Of a DNA stretch of 64,000 nucleotides, positions 55,853 through 64,000 are shown one piece after another (the stretch's first letter is position 1; the number at the start of each line of letters is the position of its first letter). The stretch is taken from the NCBI GenBank assembly GCA_026018925.1, contig JAKSZU010000016.1:4136940-4200939 (forward strand), read 5' to 3'. The notes under the pieces are model-generated. The model made no database searches. It was not told where the DNA came from and was given only the letters and a program-made list of their open reading frames with translations. This DNA comes from Tupaia tana (taxonomy: Eukaryota; Chordata; Mammalia; Scandentia; Tupaiidae). A program made the translations under genes and the position numbers.

Positions 55853-55944
55853 AAGAAACGGAGACCACGGGCCACTTTTGTGGGGGGGCAGCTAGGAATA
55901 TATTACCTATGGACAAAATAAAGTGGAAATAAAAGAGAATCTTG

Positions 55945-56060
55945 TTTGAATTCTAACCCATTAGGCAACTTTGGAACCTCACTTTCCCCCTCTGTAAAAT
56001 GGGAAAACAGTAGCTATTTCTCAGGGTCGTTGCAGGGGACAAATGGCACGCGAGTGCCTC
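55945..56060 (+). mobile_element. MIR fragment
   Basis: gcaactttggaacctcactttccc, ctctgtaaaatgggaaaacag and tctcagggtcgttgcagggg keep the order of the MIR 3' half. Confidence 0.75.
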
Positions 56061-56822
56061 TTGGTGAAACCCCCATAGGCCCTACAGTAAGGACTTGGCC
56101 TCTGGCCTCCGGATTCCTGCCTCCCTCCTCCTCTCCTGCCCTGTTCTCTAAATGAAGCTGTCAAGGCCAGGGGCCAAACGTGGCGTCTGCCAGCACAGCC
56201 CCAGGGGCCGCGGCCTGGGCTCTCTGCCCGCTGGAACCCAGCTAATAGCATGCGGGGAAGCCACGCTTTGGCCATCCGGGCACTTCCGAGCAGCCAGACA
56301 GCTCTTTTTGTTTTCCCAGACTCTCGGCTTGCCAGCCAGTTCCACGCATTGGAAATATTTTGGGTCAGCACCACGGTTTTCACCCATAGCAGCTTCATTT
56401 GTTTCATGACTACTTCCTTATAACAGCTTTGGGAAAAGCTCCCTGGGCCCGGGCCCAAACCACGTTCCTGGCACAGCAAGCTGCGTTCAATATGGTGTCT
56501 TCGGGTAGCAATTACACGAGAAGTCTCCTGCAGCTTACTCGGCTTTGGTATGGAGAAGAGAGGCTCCGTTTGGGTCGGGTTTTGAAGGGTTGTCATCACC
56601 ACAGCCTTCAAACTGCTCGTGGAAGGAAGAGGAGCTTAATTTACTACGTTCCTGCCTGCTCGGATAACCCTGCTTTTCTCTGCAGCCGGCGGCTCTCTCT
56701 CCTTTCTGTGGAGCTGATTGTGTCGATGAGAAGTCGATGCTTAAGGAGAGACTTTCAGTGCTGCCTTGCAGAGGTCACCAAGTCTGGCACATAACAACAC
56801 ATAAAAATACATACATAAGTAT
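56061..56822. other. Unique DNA, candidate conserved non-coding element
   Basis: About 760 bp with balanced composition, no SINE, no microsatellite and no coding frame with a domain. See findings. Function unknown. Confidence 0.4.
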
Positions 56823-57085
56823 GGGCCAGCAGGTGGTACGGTATGGAGGTTAGGGTGGCTGGATCCCACACGGGTAATACATAGTTTGAGTCCCAGACCT
56901 GGTGGCTTAGAAAACATGTCAAGTGTATGTGTGTGAGCTCAGATTCCGAGAGATGAATGGAGGAGAGGGGACTACAACATGGCCATCCCCCTCGGGGGTG
57001 ATTTCTTACTTCCCCTGTCTCGTTCTCTTTCTGTCTCTCTGTTTCTCGACAGTAAGCATAAGGACCCAATGGCAAAAATAAAATA
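56823..57085 (+). mobile_element. tRNA-SINE, long form
   Basis: tgggccagcaggtggtacggtatgg to acccaatggcaaaaataaaataaat. Confidence 0.88.
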
Positions 57086-57095
57086 AATAAAAAAT

Positions 57096-57142
57096 AAAAG
57101 CATGTCCCATGCAATATTTGCAACACACATACATTAAACTCA
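57096..57142 (+). repeat. Outlying diverged unit of the 58-bp minisatellite
   Basis: gcatgtcccatgcaatatttgc followed by attaaac matches the unit's cgtcccatgcagtatttgcgc..ttattaa. A SINE now separates it from the array. Confidence 0.7.
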
Positions 57143-57155
57143 TTTATTGTTTTTG

Positions 57156-57268
57156 AACGGCCCCATAATGCAACACGTGGGGGGCTGCAGAGTGAGCATG
57201 CCCCGTCGGGGGTGCGCCCTTTCTTCCTCTCTCTCTGGCGAGCACATGCGCCCTCTGGCAATTAACAA
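57156..57268 (+). mobile_element. tRNA-SINE, type D, truncated
   Basis: aacggccccataatgcaacacg, tgagcatgccccgtcgggggtg, ending gccctctggcaattaac. Confidence 0.75.
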
Positions 57269-57272
57269 AAAA

Positions 57273-57678
57273 GTATGTATTACTTCAATGTGAGGACATT
57301 CCATGCAGTATTTGCGCATCCGTTTATTAAGTATGTATTACTCCAATGTGAGGACGTCCCATGCAGTATTTGCGCATCCGTTTATTAAGTATGTATTACT
57401 CCAATGTGAGGACGTCCCATGCAGTATTTGCGCATCCGTTTATTAAGTATGTATTACTCCAATGTGAGGACGTCCCATGCAGTATTTGCGCATCCGTTTA
57501 TTAAGTATGTATTACTCCAATGTGAGGACGTCCCATGCAGTATTTGCGCATCCGTTTATTAAGTATGTATTACTCCAATGTGAGGACGTCCCATGCAGTA
57601 TTTGCGCATCCGTTTATTAAGTATGTATTACTCCAATGTGAGGACGTCCCATGCAGTATTTGCGCATCTGTTTATTAT
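57273..57678 (+). repeat. 58-bp minisatellite, seven copies
   Basis: Units begin gtatgtattactccaatgtg and end gcgcatccgtttattaa, starting at 57273, 57331, 57389, 57447, 57505, 57563 and 57621. Units two to six are identical. The first has a few differences (acttca, gacatt) and the last ends in a variant. The period is not a multiple of three, so the frames through it are not coding. Confidence 0.97.
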
Positions 57679-57827
57679 AGATTATTCACCTTTTATCTGG
57701 AATTCAGTTTAAGCGGGTGTCCTGCATTGATCTGGCCACCAGCTGTAAAGGACTCTAGTAGGATCTTCTTCAGCTCTGCAGAGGGGACGAGAGGCCCGTT
57801 TCTCCTTCCCTCTTGTCTGACCCTGCT

Positions 57828-58062
57828 TCTTTTTCAAGTTTATTTCTTAAACAAGCAGGAGAGAGAGAAAGAGAGAGACGGAGACAGAGTGAGAAGTACT
57901 TTCAACAGGGTGTTGCTGCTATAGTTCACCCCAAGCTTCCCCCAGTCCCAGATCATGCACACGGGTGCACCCAGCTCCAGGGAGGCCTCTGGCCCCAAAC
58001 CTGGGACATTCCATGTGTGTCAGCTGGAGTCGCGTCTCGCTGCTATGCCGCAGTCCAGCCCC
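57828..58062 (-). mobile_element. Type E SINE
   Basis: ttttcaagtttatttcttaaac, cagatcatgcacacgggtgcacc, ending gctgctatgccgcagtcc. Confidence 0.65.
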
Positions 58063-58295
58063 TGGCCTCGATTCTTCGAACCTCCCATGCCTGGACCATG
58101 AGGTCGAGCCTGAAAGCAGCAAGGGCCGAGGTGCTTGTTGGTCACATGTTCTCTCCTGCCCACGGGGCCTGGCGCCCACGCCCAGAACAGTCTCCGCACG
58201 GCTGCTTCCTGCCTGTTCTGTGGGCGCCGCTCGCCGGCACCTAACTGCCACCCCGTGGCCCTGCTTCAGCCACAGACCCGCACTCCCCTCTTTGT

Positions 58296-58525
58296 TTTTA
58301 ATTGCCACAGGCGTGTGCATCTGCCAGTGAGAGACCAGAGGGAAGGGAGAAAGCCCCCCGATGGGATGGCATTCCACAATCCCTCTCCTCCACTTCTCCA
58401 CCCTGCCAGGATTTGGGACACACACACGTACACCCTGAGAGCTTTCCAAACTGCTGGGGCCAGGATTCAAACCATGGTTGCCCAGGTGGGATCTAGCGCC
58501 CCTAAGCAGGCACGGGGCTGGCCCA
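58296..58525 (-). mobile_element. tRNA-SINE, type D
   Basis: tttttaattgccacaggcgtgtgc to aggcacggggctggccc. Confidence 0.85.
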
Positions 58526-58683
58526 GTTTCCCTCCTGACGTCCTGGGTGTCAGAGCAGCCCTGAGTCCCTGCTCTGGCCCTGAACCGTCACATTTGTCGT
58601 GTCCTCTCGGAATGCTGCTACCTGCTGACTGGGTGTCAGAGTCCAGCTCACAGAGGAATTCGGGAAGAAAAGAAATACTCTTG

Positions 58684-58928
58684 GGGGCCAGCAGGTGGTA
58701 TGGTGGTTAAGGCACCGGACTCCCACATGGTTAACTGTGGTTCAAGACCTGGTTCTGGAGGCTTGAAAATCACATTGGGTGTGTGTGTGCCCAGAATCCC
58801 AGGAGGAGAATGGAGGAGAAGGGATTGTGGTCTGGCCATCACCGCTGAGGGGGGATTTCTCACTTTCTCTCTCTCTCTCTGTCCCTCTCTGATGAGCACA
58901 TATGCCCTATGGCAAAAACCTAAAGAAA
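58684..58928 (+). mobile_element. tRNA-SINE, long form
   Basis: gggggccagcaggtggtatgg to gccctatggcaaaaacctaaag. Target repeat aaaagaaatactct at 58668-58681 and aaaagaaatgctct at 58929-58942. Confidence 0.93.
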
Positions 58929-58942
58929 AAAAGAAATGCTCT

Positions 58943-59640
58943 CAATCTGGAGGCCCCATTCTACCAAGCCAGCCCTTCCACTGAGACATTTCCCCTGCAG
59001 GGCAGGAGTGGAGCACAGCCCGCCAAGTCCATCGAGCCCTGCCTGGTGGGCTCACCCTGCCGGGGGAAGCCATGGTGGGGCTGCACTTCCTGCAGCTTCC
59101 GTCCTGCTCAGCAGGAGAGTCCCTGGGCCAGGTCCTCAGAGAGAGCTGTCATCTGAGAAAGCAGAATTAAAATCCCCCTCTGCGTCAGGCCTGTACCAGA
59201 CGCCCTGCTGTCCCTGACCGCCCATGCTTGCTCAGTGACCTGCAGCCAGTGCAGTTGGTGGCCTGGAGTTGCTCTGTGAGTGTGGCTTCTACTATTTTGT
59301 GACATAGCCATCTTGCCAGCTGGTGGCCACAGTGTGGTGTGCAAAGCCGCCTCCCTGTGGCTTCGTGACATCTGACATGCCTGTCTTTGGTTTCGCCAGA
59401 GACGGAAAATGCTGAAGTCCCTGCTGAGTGCTGTCTCACTCAGACCCAGACGGCACACACGCATCGTCTCCCAGGTCTGGAGGCCAGGAGTCCAATACCA
59501 AAGTGTCGGCGGGGCCTGCTTCCCTCTGAAACCTGGAGGGGAAGACCCTTTCCGACCGTCCACAGTGTCTGGAGGCTTGTTGGCTGTCTGGCTTGCAGAC
59601 ATGTTATGCGATCCTTTTTTTCCCCTAAATTCATAATAGA
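58943..59640. other. No gene seen
   Basis: About 700 bp of unique GC-rich DNA. A 191-codon minus frame (59108-59683) runs into a SINE head and has no domain. Confidence 0.5.
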
Positions 59641-59812
59641 GGGCTGGCTCTGTGGCTTGGTGGTTAAGGGAGCTGGGTCCCATGGTTTGAGACTCGGACC
59701 TGGCAACTTGAAAAACATGTCAGGCACACGTGAGTGATGCCCGGATCCTGACAGGGTGGAGATGCAGAAGAGAAGGGCCTGCAGCGTGGCGTCTCACTAG
59801 GGTCCCTCTCTC
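59641..59812 (+). mobile_element. tRNA-SINE, type D, with expanded tail
   Basis: gggctggctctgtggcttggtgg to cctgcagcgtggcgtctcac. Its pyrimidine-rich tail runs into the minisatellite at 59813. Confidence 0.8.
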
Positions 59813-60128
59813 TATCCTCTGGCCCTCTCTCTCCCTCTCCCCTCTGGCCCTCTCTCTCCTTCTCTCCTCTGGCCCTCTCTCTCTCTGTCTCCTCTGGCCC
59901 TCTCTCTCTCTCTCTCTTCTCTGGCCCTCTCTCTCTCTCTCTCCTCTGGCCCTCTCTCTCTCCCTCTCTCCTCTGACCCTCTCTCTCTCTCTCCTCTGGC
60001 CCTCTCTCTCTCTCTCTCCCCTCTGGCCCTCTCTCCCTCTCCCCTCTGGCCCTCTCTCTCTCTCCCCTCTGGCCCTCTCTCTCTCTCTCTCCTCTGGCCC
60101 TCTCTCTCTCTCTCTTCTCTGACCCTGT
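59813..60128 (+). repeat. CT-rich minisatellite (about 22-28 bp unit)
   Basis: At least 12 units of variable length share the motif cctctggccctctctctc. The strand is almost pure pyrimidine apart from the gg. Open minus-strand frames of repeated E, R and G are translations of it. Confidence 0.93.
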
Positions 60129-60262
60129 GTGTGTGTGTGTGCATGAGCAAGTGGGAAACACCCTTGCAGTCCCCTTTTCCTCAGGACCTCAGGTGTGCAT
60201 GTGCACCCCACGTATTTTCACACCAACCCAGCTGGCCACATGGGATCCAGCTGCTGCTCCTT

Positions 60263-60265
60263 GTT

Positions 60266-60345
<80 letters not shown>

Positions 60346-60347
60346 TT
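60263..60347 (+). repeat. (TTTC)n microsatellite
   Basis: About 20 uninterrupted units, the T-rich tail region of the next SINE. Confidence 0.95.
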
Positions 60348-60546
60348 AAGGTTTGTGCCATAGTGTTCATATACCACCAGAGAGAGACAGTGAGAAGGAA
60401 AGCGAGAAGTCTCCCCCTCCCTGGGGGTATGGCCATACCGCAATCCCTTCTCCTCCATTCTCCACCTGGGACTTGGGGAATGCATACACGTGCACCTGCT
60501 ATGTGGAAGTTTAGCACCTTAACCACCATGCCACCTGCTGGCCCCA
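60348..60546 (-). mobile_element. tRNA-SINE, long form, internal deletion
   Basis: aaggtttgtgccatagtgttc to gccacctgctggcccc. The B-box region is missing. Confidence 0.85.
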
Positions 60547-60662
60547 GGACCCAGCTTCTCTGCAGTGTGTCACTGCTGTGCCCCAGAGCCAGCCTCTGAT
60601 CTTCCGTGTCCATGTGGCATTCTTACTGGGTCCCATGGGGCGAATGCTCTCAAGGAAATGTA

Positions 60663-60928
60663 TTTTTTTTTTTTTTTGAGAGGTTTTTGCTATAGGGCAC
60701 GGGCGCTCGCTAGACAGGCAGAGAGAGACATAGAGACAGAAAGCAGGAAATCACCCCCCAGGGGGGATGGCCACGCCGCAATCCCTTCTCCTCCATTCTC
60801 CTCTCCAGGTTCTTGGGCACACACGCACACGTGCCCGGTGTGAGTTTAAGCCACCGGGTCCGGGACTCGAACCATGGTCGACTACGTGGGAGTCCAGCGA
60901 CATAGCCATTACACTAACTGCTGGTCCC
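60663..60928 (-). mobile_element. tRNA-SINE, long form
   Basis: gagaggtttttgctatagggcac to actaactgctggtccc. Target repeat aaggaaatgtatttt / aaggacatgtatttt. Confidence 0.93.
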
Positions 60929-61065
60929 AAGGACATGTATTTTAACAAAACCCGAATTGGTTGCCAACAGGTAAAAATGAGGAGAGTTGACAAAGAAGCT
61001 GGACTTTAATATGCCTTTGCAATTGTGACTGCAGTTTGGGCAGATGTCGGTCTGAGTTTGTCATG

Positions 61066-61101
61066 TCTTCTTCTTCTTCTTCTTCTTCTTCTTCTTCTTC
61101 T

Positions 61102-61104
<3 letters not shown>
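61066..61104. repeat. (TTC)n microsatellite
   Basis: Twelve or thirteen ttc units, followed by a T43 run. Confidence 0.93.
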
Positions 61105-61148
<44 letters not shown>

Positions 61149-61386
61149 AGAGGTTTTTGCTATAGGGCGCGTGCGCTCACCAGACAGACAGAGAGACAGA
61201 AAGCGAGAAATCATCCCCCAGGGGGGATGGTCACACTGCAATTCTTTCTCCTCCATTCTCCTCTCGGGATCTTGGGCACTCATGCACACTGCCCGGCGTG
61301 AGTTTAAGCCACCAGGTCCGGGACTCAAACCATGGTCGACTACACGGGAGTCCAGCCACATAGCCATTACGCCAACTGCTGGTCCC
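61105..61386 (-). mobile_element. tRNA-SINE, long form
   Basis: gagaggtttttgctatagggcgc to gccaactgctggtccc. Target repeat tgtcatgtcttcttct at about 61057 and 61387. Confidence 0.94.
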
Positions 61387-61399
61387 TGTCATGTCTTCT

Positions 61400-62054
61400 T
61401 CTGAGAATACACACAGGAAAGAGGTGGAGGTGAGAGGGACCCCACAGGATGCAGTGGGATCGTGGTTGGGGAGGGACAGCTAAGGAGTCCCCTTGGTGCT
61501 TCAGGGCCGGACGGGGCCAGATGTGGGCTGGACATCTTGACTCATTCTTAGGTGGCCCTGACCTTGGACAGTGGTTCTGACGTGCAGAACCATCCATCCA
61601 GACTCCTGAGTTTTCCTACTTTGCTTAGGATTTCTTCAGTTATCAGGAGAGGATTTTCAAAGGGCTTCGGGAGACGAATTCTAATACGCAGGTCTGGCTG
61701 AGGTGTTTGCGCAGCTCCTGCGACGCACGTTCCCACCTGGTGTCTGGTTCCTGTGACCCCTCACCCCACGAGCTAGAGCTTTAATTTTCAGTAGTATTTC
61801 TCACATGAGTAAGTTTTGTACCACTTAGAGCCTTTGCTGAGGAGCTCTGCAAGTCGCTGTCTGTTTTCTTTGCGTTTTCAGAGCAGAGGGCGCAGCAGTT
61901 TGTTCCCATCATGCCTCAAAGCATCACCAGGTCTGAAGATGGACTCCTCGGTTTACATAAAACTTTGATTTTCCTGGATAAGAACCATCAATTTGCAGAT
62001 TTTTTTCCCTGTACTTTCACCATTGACATATAGCATTTGGCTTTTATATTCTCT
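61400..62054. other. No gene seen
   Basis: Unique sequence. A hint of MER5-like cagtggttct at 61570 is too weak to call. Confidence 0.45.
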
Positions 62055-62306
62055 TGAGAGATTTTTGCTATAGGACACGTGCATGCACTCGCTGGAGAGA
62101 CAGAGACAGAAAGGCAGAAAGCAAGAAATCACCTCCTTGGGGTACGGCCACATGCCAGTCCCTTCTCCTCCATTCTCCTTGTGGGATTTTGGACACGCAT
62201 GGACACACTCCTGGTGAGAGTTTTAAGCCTCCGGGTCCAATACTTGAACTGAGGTTGACGACGTAGGAGTCCAGAAACGTAACCATTATGCCATCTGCTG
62301 GTTCCA
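62055..62306 (-). mobile_element. tRNA-SINE, long form
   Basis: ttgagagatttttgctataggac to gccatctgctggttcc. Target repeat catttggctttt at both borders. Confidence 0.9.
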
Positions 62307-62367
62307 ACATTTGGCTTTTTAAGGGCAATTTCTATAAGGCTACTAGTCTTTTAAATGGAAGATATAG

Positions 62368-62535
62368 GGGCCCGCAGGTGGCAAGGTGGTTAAGACTCTG
62401 GACTCGCACATGGATGACCGCAGTTTGAGTCCTGGACCTGGTGGCTTGCATTCTGTTTCTCTTGCTTTCTCTCTGGTGAGCATGCATGCCTTATGGAAAA
62501 TTGAAAAAAAAAAAAAAAAAAAAAAAAAAGATAAA
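62368..62535 (+). mobile_element. tRNA-SINE, short form
   Basis: ggggcccgcaggtggcaaggtgg to catgccttatggaaaattg and A28. Confidence 0.87.
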
Positions 62536-62589
62536 TAAAATTAAATAAATGGTTCTTCAATTACATAAAAAATAGAAGGTATACTATTT

Positions 62590-62988
62590 GAGGATGTCTT
62601 CAGAAGTTCATGGAAAACGACTACTGCGAGAACTGTGTATGGATTTTAATTTTCTTTCACATCAAAATAAACTTGTACTTTAATTCCAGTTTTTCGTACA
62701 TTTTTTTTTCTTTTTGGAGAGGTTTTTGCTATAGGGTGCGTGTGCTCACCAGAAAGACAGAGAGATAGAAATCAAGAAATCACACCCTAGAGGGGATGGC
62801 CACACTGCAGTCCCTTCTCCTCCATTCTCCTCTCGGGATCTTGGGCATGCACATACACACGCCCTGCGTGAGTTTAAGCCACTGGGTCCGGGACTCGAAC
62901 TGCGGTCGGCTACATGGGAGTTCAGCGACATAGCCATTACACTAATCGCTGGTCCCTTTCATACATGTTTTGAAGTTCCTTTGTGTAT
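62590..62988 (+). mobile_element. mariner-derived MITE, split by SINE
   Basis: gaggatgtcttcagaagttcatgg at the left, caaaataaacttgtactttaattcc in the middle, and atgttttgaagttcctttgtg at the right. The terminal parts are complementary. The SINE at 62702 splits it. Confidence 0.75.
62702..62956 (-). mobile_element. tRNA-SINE, long form, inside mariner MITE
   Basis: tttttctttttggagaggtttttgc to ctaatcgctggtccc. Target repeat tttcgtacat / tttcatacat. Confidence 0.92.
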
Positions 62989-63006
62989 GTAAGTTAAAAA
63001 GTGATT

Positions 63007-63270
63007 GGGACCAGCAGTTAGTGTAATGGCTATGTCTCTGGACTCCCACGTAGTCGATCACGGTTCAAGTCCCAGACCCGGTGGCTTAAACTCACACCGG
63101 GCGCGTGTGCGTGCATGCCCAAGATCCCGAGAGGAGAATGGAGGAGAAGGGATTGCGGCATGGCCATCTCCCCTGGGGGGGGGGGATTTCTCACTTTCTA
63201 TCTCTCTGTCTCTCTCTGTCTGGCTGGCGAGTGCTTGCGCCCTACAGCATAAACCTCTTCAAAAAAAAAA
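63007..63270 (+). mobile_element. tRNA-SINE, long form
   Basis: gggaccagcagttagtgtaatgg to ccctacagcataaacctcttc. Target repeat aaaaagtgattg on both sides. A G10 run lies in the loop. Confidence 0.94.
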
Positions 63271-63282
63271 AAAAGTGATTGC

Positions 63283-63363
63283 ATTGGACACAGTCCTCCA
63301 GAATAACAGAACCAACAGGTAGACACTCATGAGAAAGAAAGGATTCATTTTAGGAATTATCTC
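63283..63363 (-). mobile_element. ERVL (MLT2-like) LTR 3' end
   Basis: ggacacagtcctccagaataacagaaccaac, then ggattcattttaggaattatctcac, is the antisense 3' end of an MLT2-type LTR. Confidence 0.65.
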
Positions 63364-63381
63364 ACAAAACTGCCTTATTTT

Positions 63382-63830
63382 GGGGGCCAGCAGGTGGCAT
63401 GGTGGTTAGGATTCCCACATGGCTGACCGTGGTTTGAGCCCTGGACCTGGTAGCTTGTTTTCTCACTCTCTCTCTCTCCCTGTCTGTCTCTCTCTGTGAG
63501 TGTGCATGCCTGATAGCAATTTTTTAAAAATAATAATAATAAAATTAATAAATAATTCTTTTTTTTAGAGGTTTTTGCTATAGGGCGCGTGAGCTCGCCA
63601 GACAGACAGAGAGAGACAAAGAGACAGAAAGCGAGAAATCACCCCCCAGGGGGGATGGCTATGCCACAATCCCTTCTCCTCCATTTTCCTCTCAGGATCT
63701 TGGGCACGCATGCACACACGCCCGGCATGAGTTTAAACCACGGGGTCCGGGACTCGAACTGCGGTCGACTACGTGGAAGTCCAGAGACATAGCCATTATG
63801 CTAACTGCTGGTCCAATAAATAATTCTTTA
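63382..63830 (+). mobile_element. tRNA-SINE, short form, split by another SINE
   Basis: gggggccagcaggtggcatggtgg to ctgatagcaattttttaaaaataat. Target repeat acaaaactgcctt at 63364-63376 and acaaaactgtctt at 63831-63843. The outer copy therefore spans the SINE at 63565. Confidence 0.92.
63565..63814 (-). mobile_element. tRNA-SINE, long form, inside short-form tail
   Basis: ttttagaggtttttgctatagggcgc to gctaactgctggtcc. Target repeat aataaataattcttt on both sides. Confidence 0.95.
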
Positions 63831-64000
63831 ACAAAACTGTCTTCTTTGATGTGGCTGACTTTCATACTCTCAGAACTATCAGTATAAATGAGCGAGCTTG
63901 GAGTCAGATCACGGGTGGAGAAGCCACGTCCGCTGGCTGGAAAAACAGCTGTGACCCAAGCAGGGGAGCTGGTGAGGCCCAGGCCGAGGCCTGATGGCGC

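Noticed and set aside
56021..56611. 196-codon minus-strand frame in the repeat-free island
   Set aside because: No recognisable domain, and it begins and ends without splice or promoter context. Conservation, if any, is more likely non-coding.
57535..57924. 129-codon frame over the 58-bp repeats
   Set aside because: The period is not divisible by three, so the frame cycles through three translations of the same DNA; no protein family.
58135..58710. 191-codon plus-strand frame
   Set aside because: It runs across a type D SINE in reverse, and contains its typical translated motifs.
59664..60211. 163-165-codon frames rich in R, E, G and P on the minus strand
   Set aside because: They are direct translations of the CT-rich minisatellite; three frames all look alike.

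Overview
The window is nuclear DNA from a placental mammal. The evidence is four spliced exons of a cullin gene with canonical GT/AG borders, L1, MIR, L2, MaLR/ERVL, hAT, Tigger and mariner fossils, processed pseudogenes, and about 90 copies of tRNA-derived SINEs. The dominant SINE (head like ggaccagcag..taatgg, B-box ggttcgagtcc, pyrimidine-rich tail, then ctatagcaaaaa) is not Alu, B1/B2, Bov-tA, CAN, ERE or a bat VES element. A dermopteran (colugo) is my best guess for the host, but I could not check this against a repeat library.

Layout. 1-10.45 kb holds the last four coding exons and the 3'UTR of CUL2 (cullin-2) on the + strand. They encode the C-terminal cullin region with the neddylation lysine, and the reading frame is open throughout. 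The introns carry an antisense ING1-like retrocopy (about 0.57-1.27 kb), a local rearranged duplication that copied one CUL2 splice acceptor and exon start (0.22-0.54 kb versus 1.8-2.17 kb), a Tigger MITE and SINEs.

From about 10.5 kb to 64 kb I see no functional protein-coding gene. In human the next gene beyond the CUL2 3' end is PARD3, across a long intergenic interval, and this gene-poor stretch fits that. It is built of nested mobile elements: a second Tigger broken by a mariner-like piece and SINEs (12.7-13.5 kb); a 1,001-bp solo LTR with a 6-bp target duplication (16.4-17.4 kb); three L1 segments (22.5-23.6 kb +, 23.8-29.3 kb -, 31.3-34.5 kb -), the third carrying a CKS1B retrocopy and SINEs; a degraded hAT/Charlie transposon with recognisable transposase (38.9-42.7 kb -), split by an RPL21 retrocopy and SINEs; MaLR/ERVL LTR pieces; and minisatellites, including a seven-copy 58-bp array at 57.3-57.7 kb. 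The intervening unique stretches show no coding signal.

There is no operon or gene cluster here. The only gene likely to be active is CUL2. Order of insertion can be read from nesting and target-site duplications: hAT, Tigger, MIR and L2 are oldest; L1, LTRs and retrocopies are intermediate; many long-form SINEs with near-perfect target duplications are youngest. Long open frames elsewhere on either strand are translations of SINEs, L1 or simple repeats. SINE strand below means tRNA head to A-rich tail. 'Long form' is about 230-260 bp, 'short form' lacks the middle (about 130-160 bp), 'type D' ends in ctctggcaatt, and 'type E' is a distinct family with a gagtgagagagagcaccc-like antisense core.
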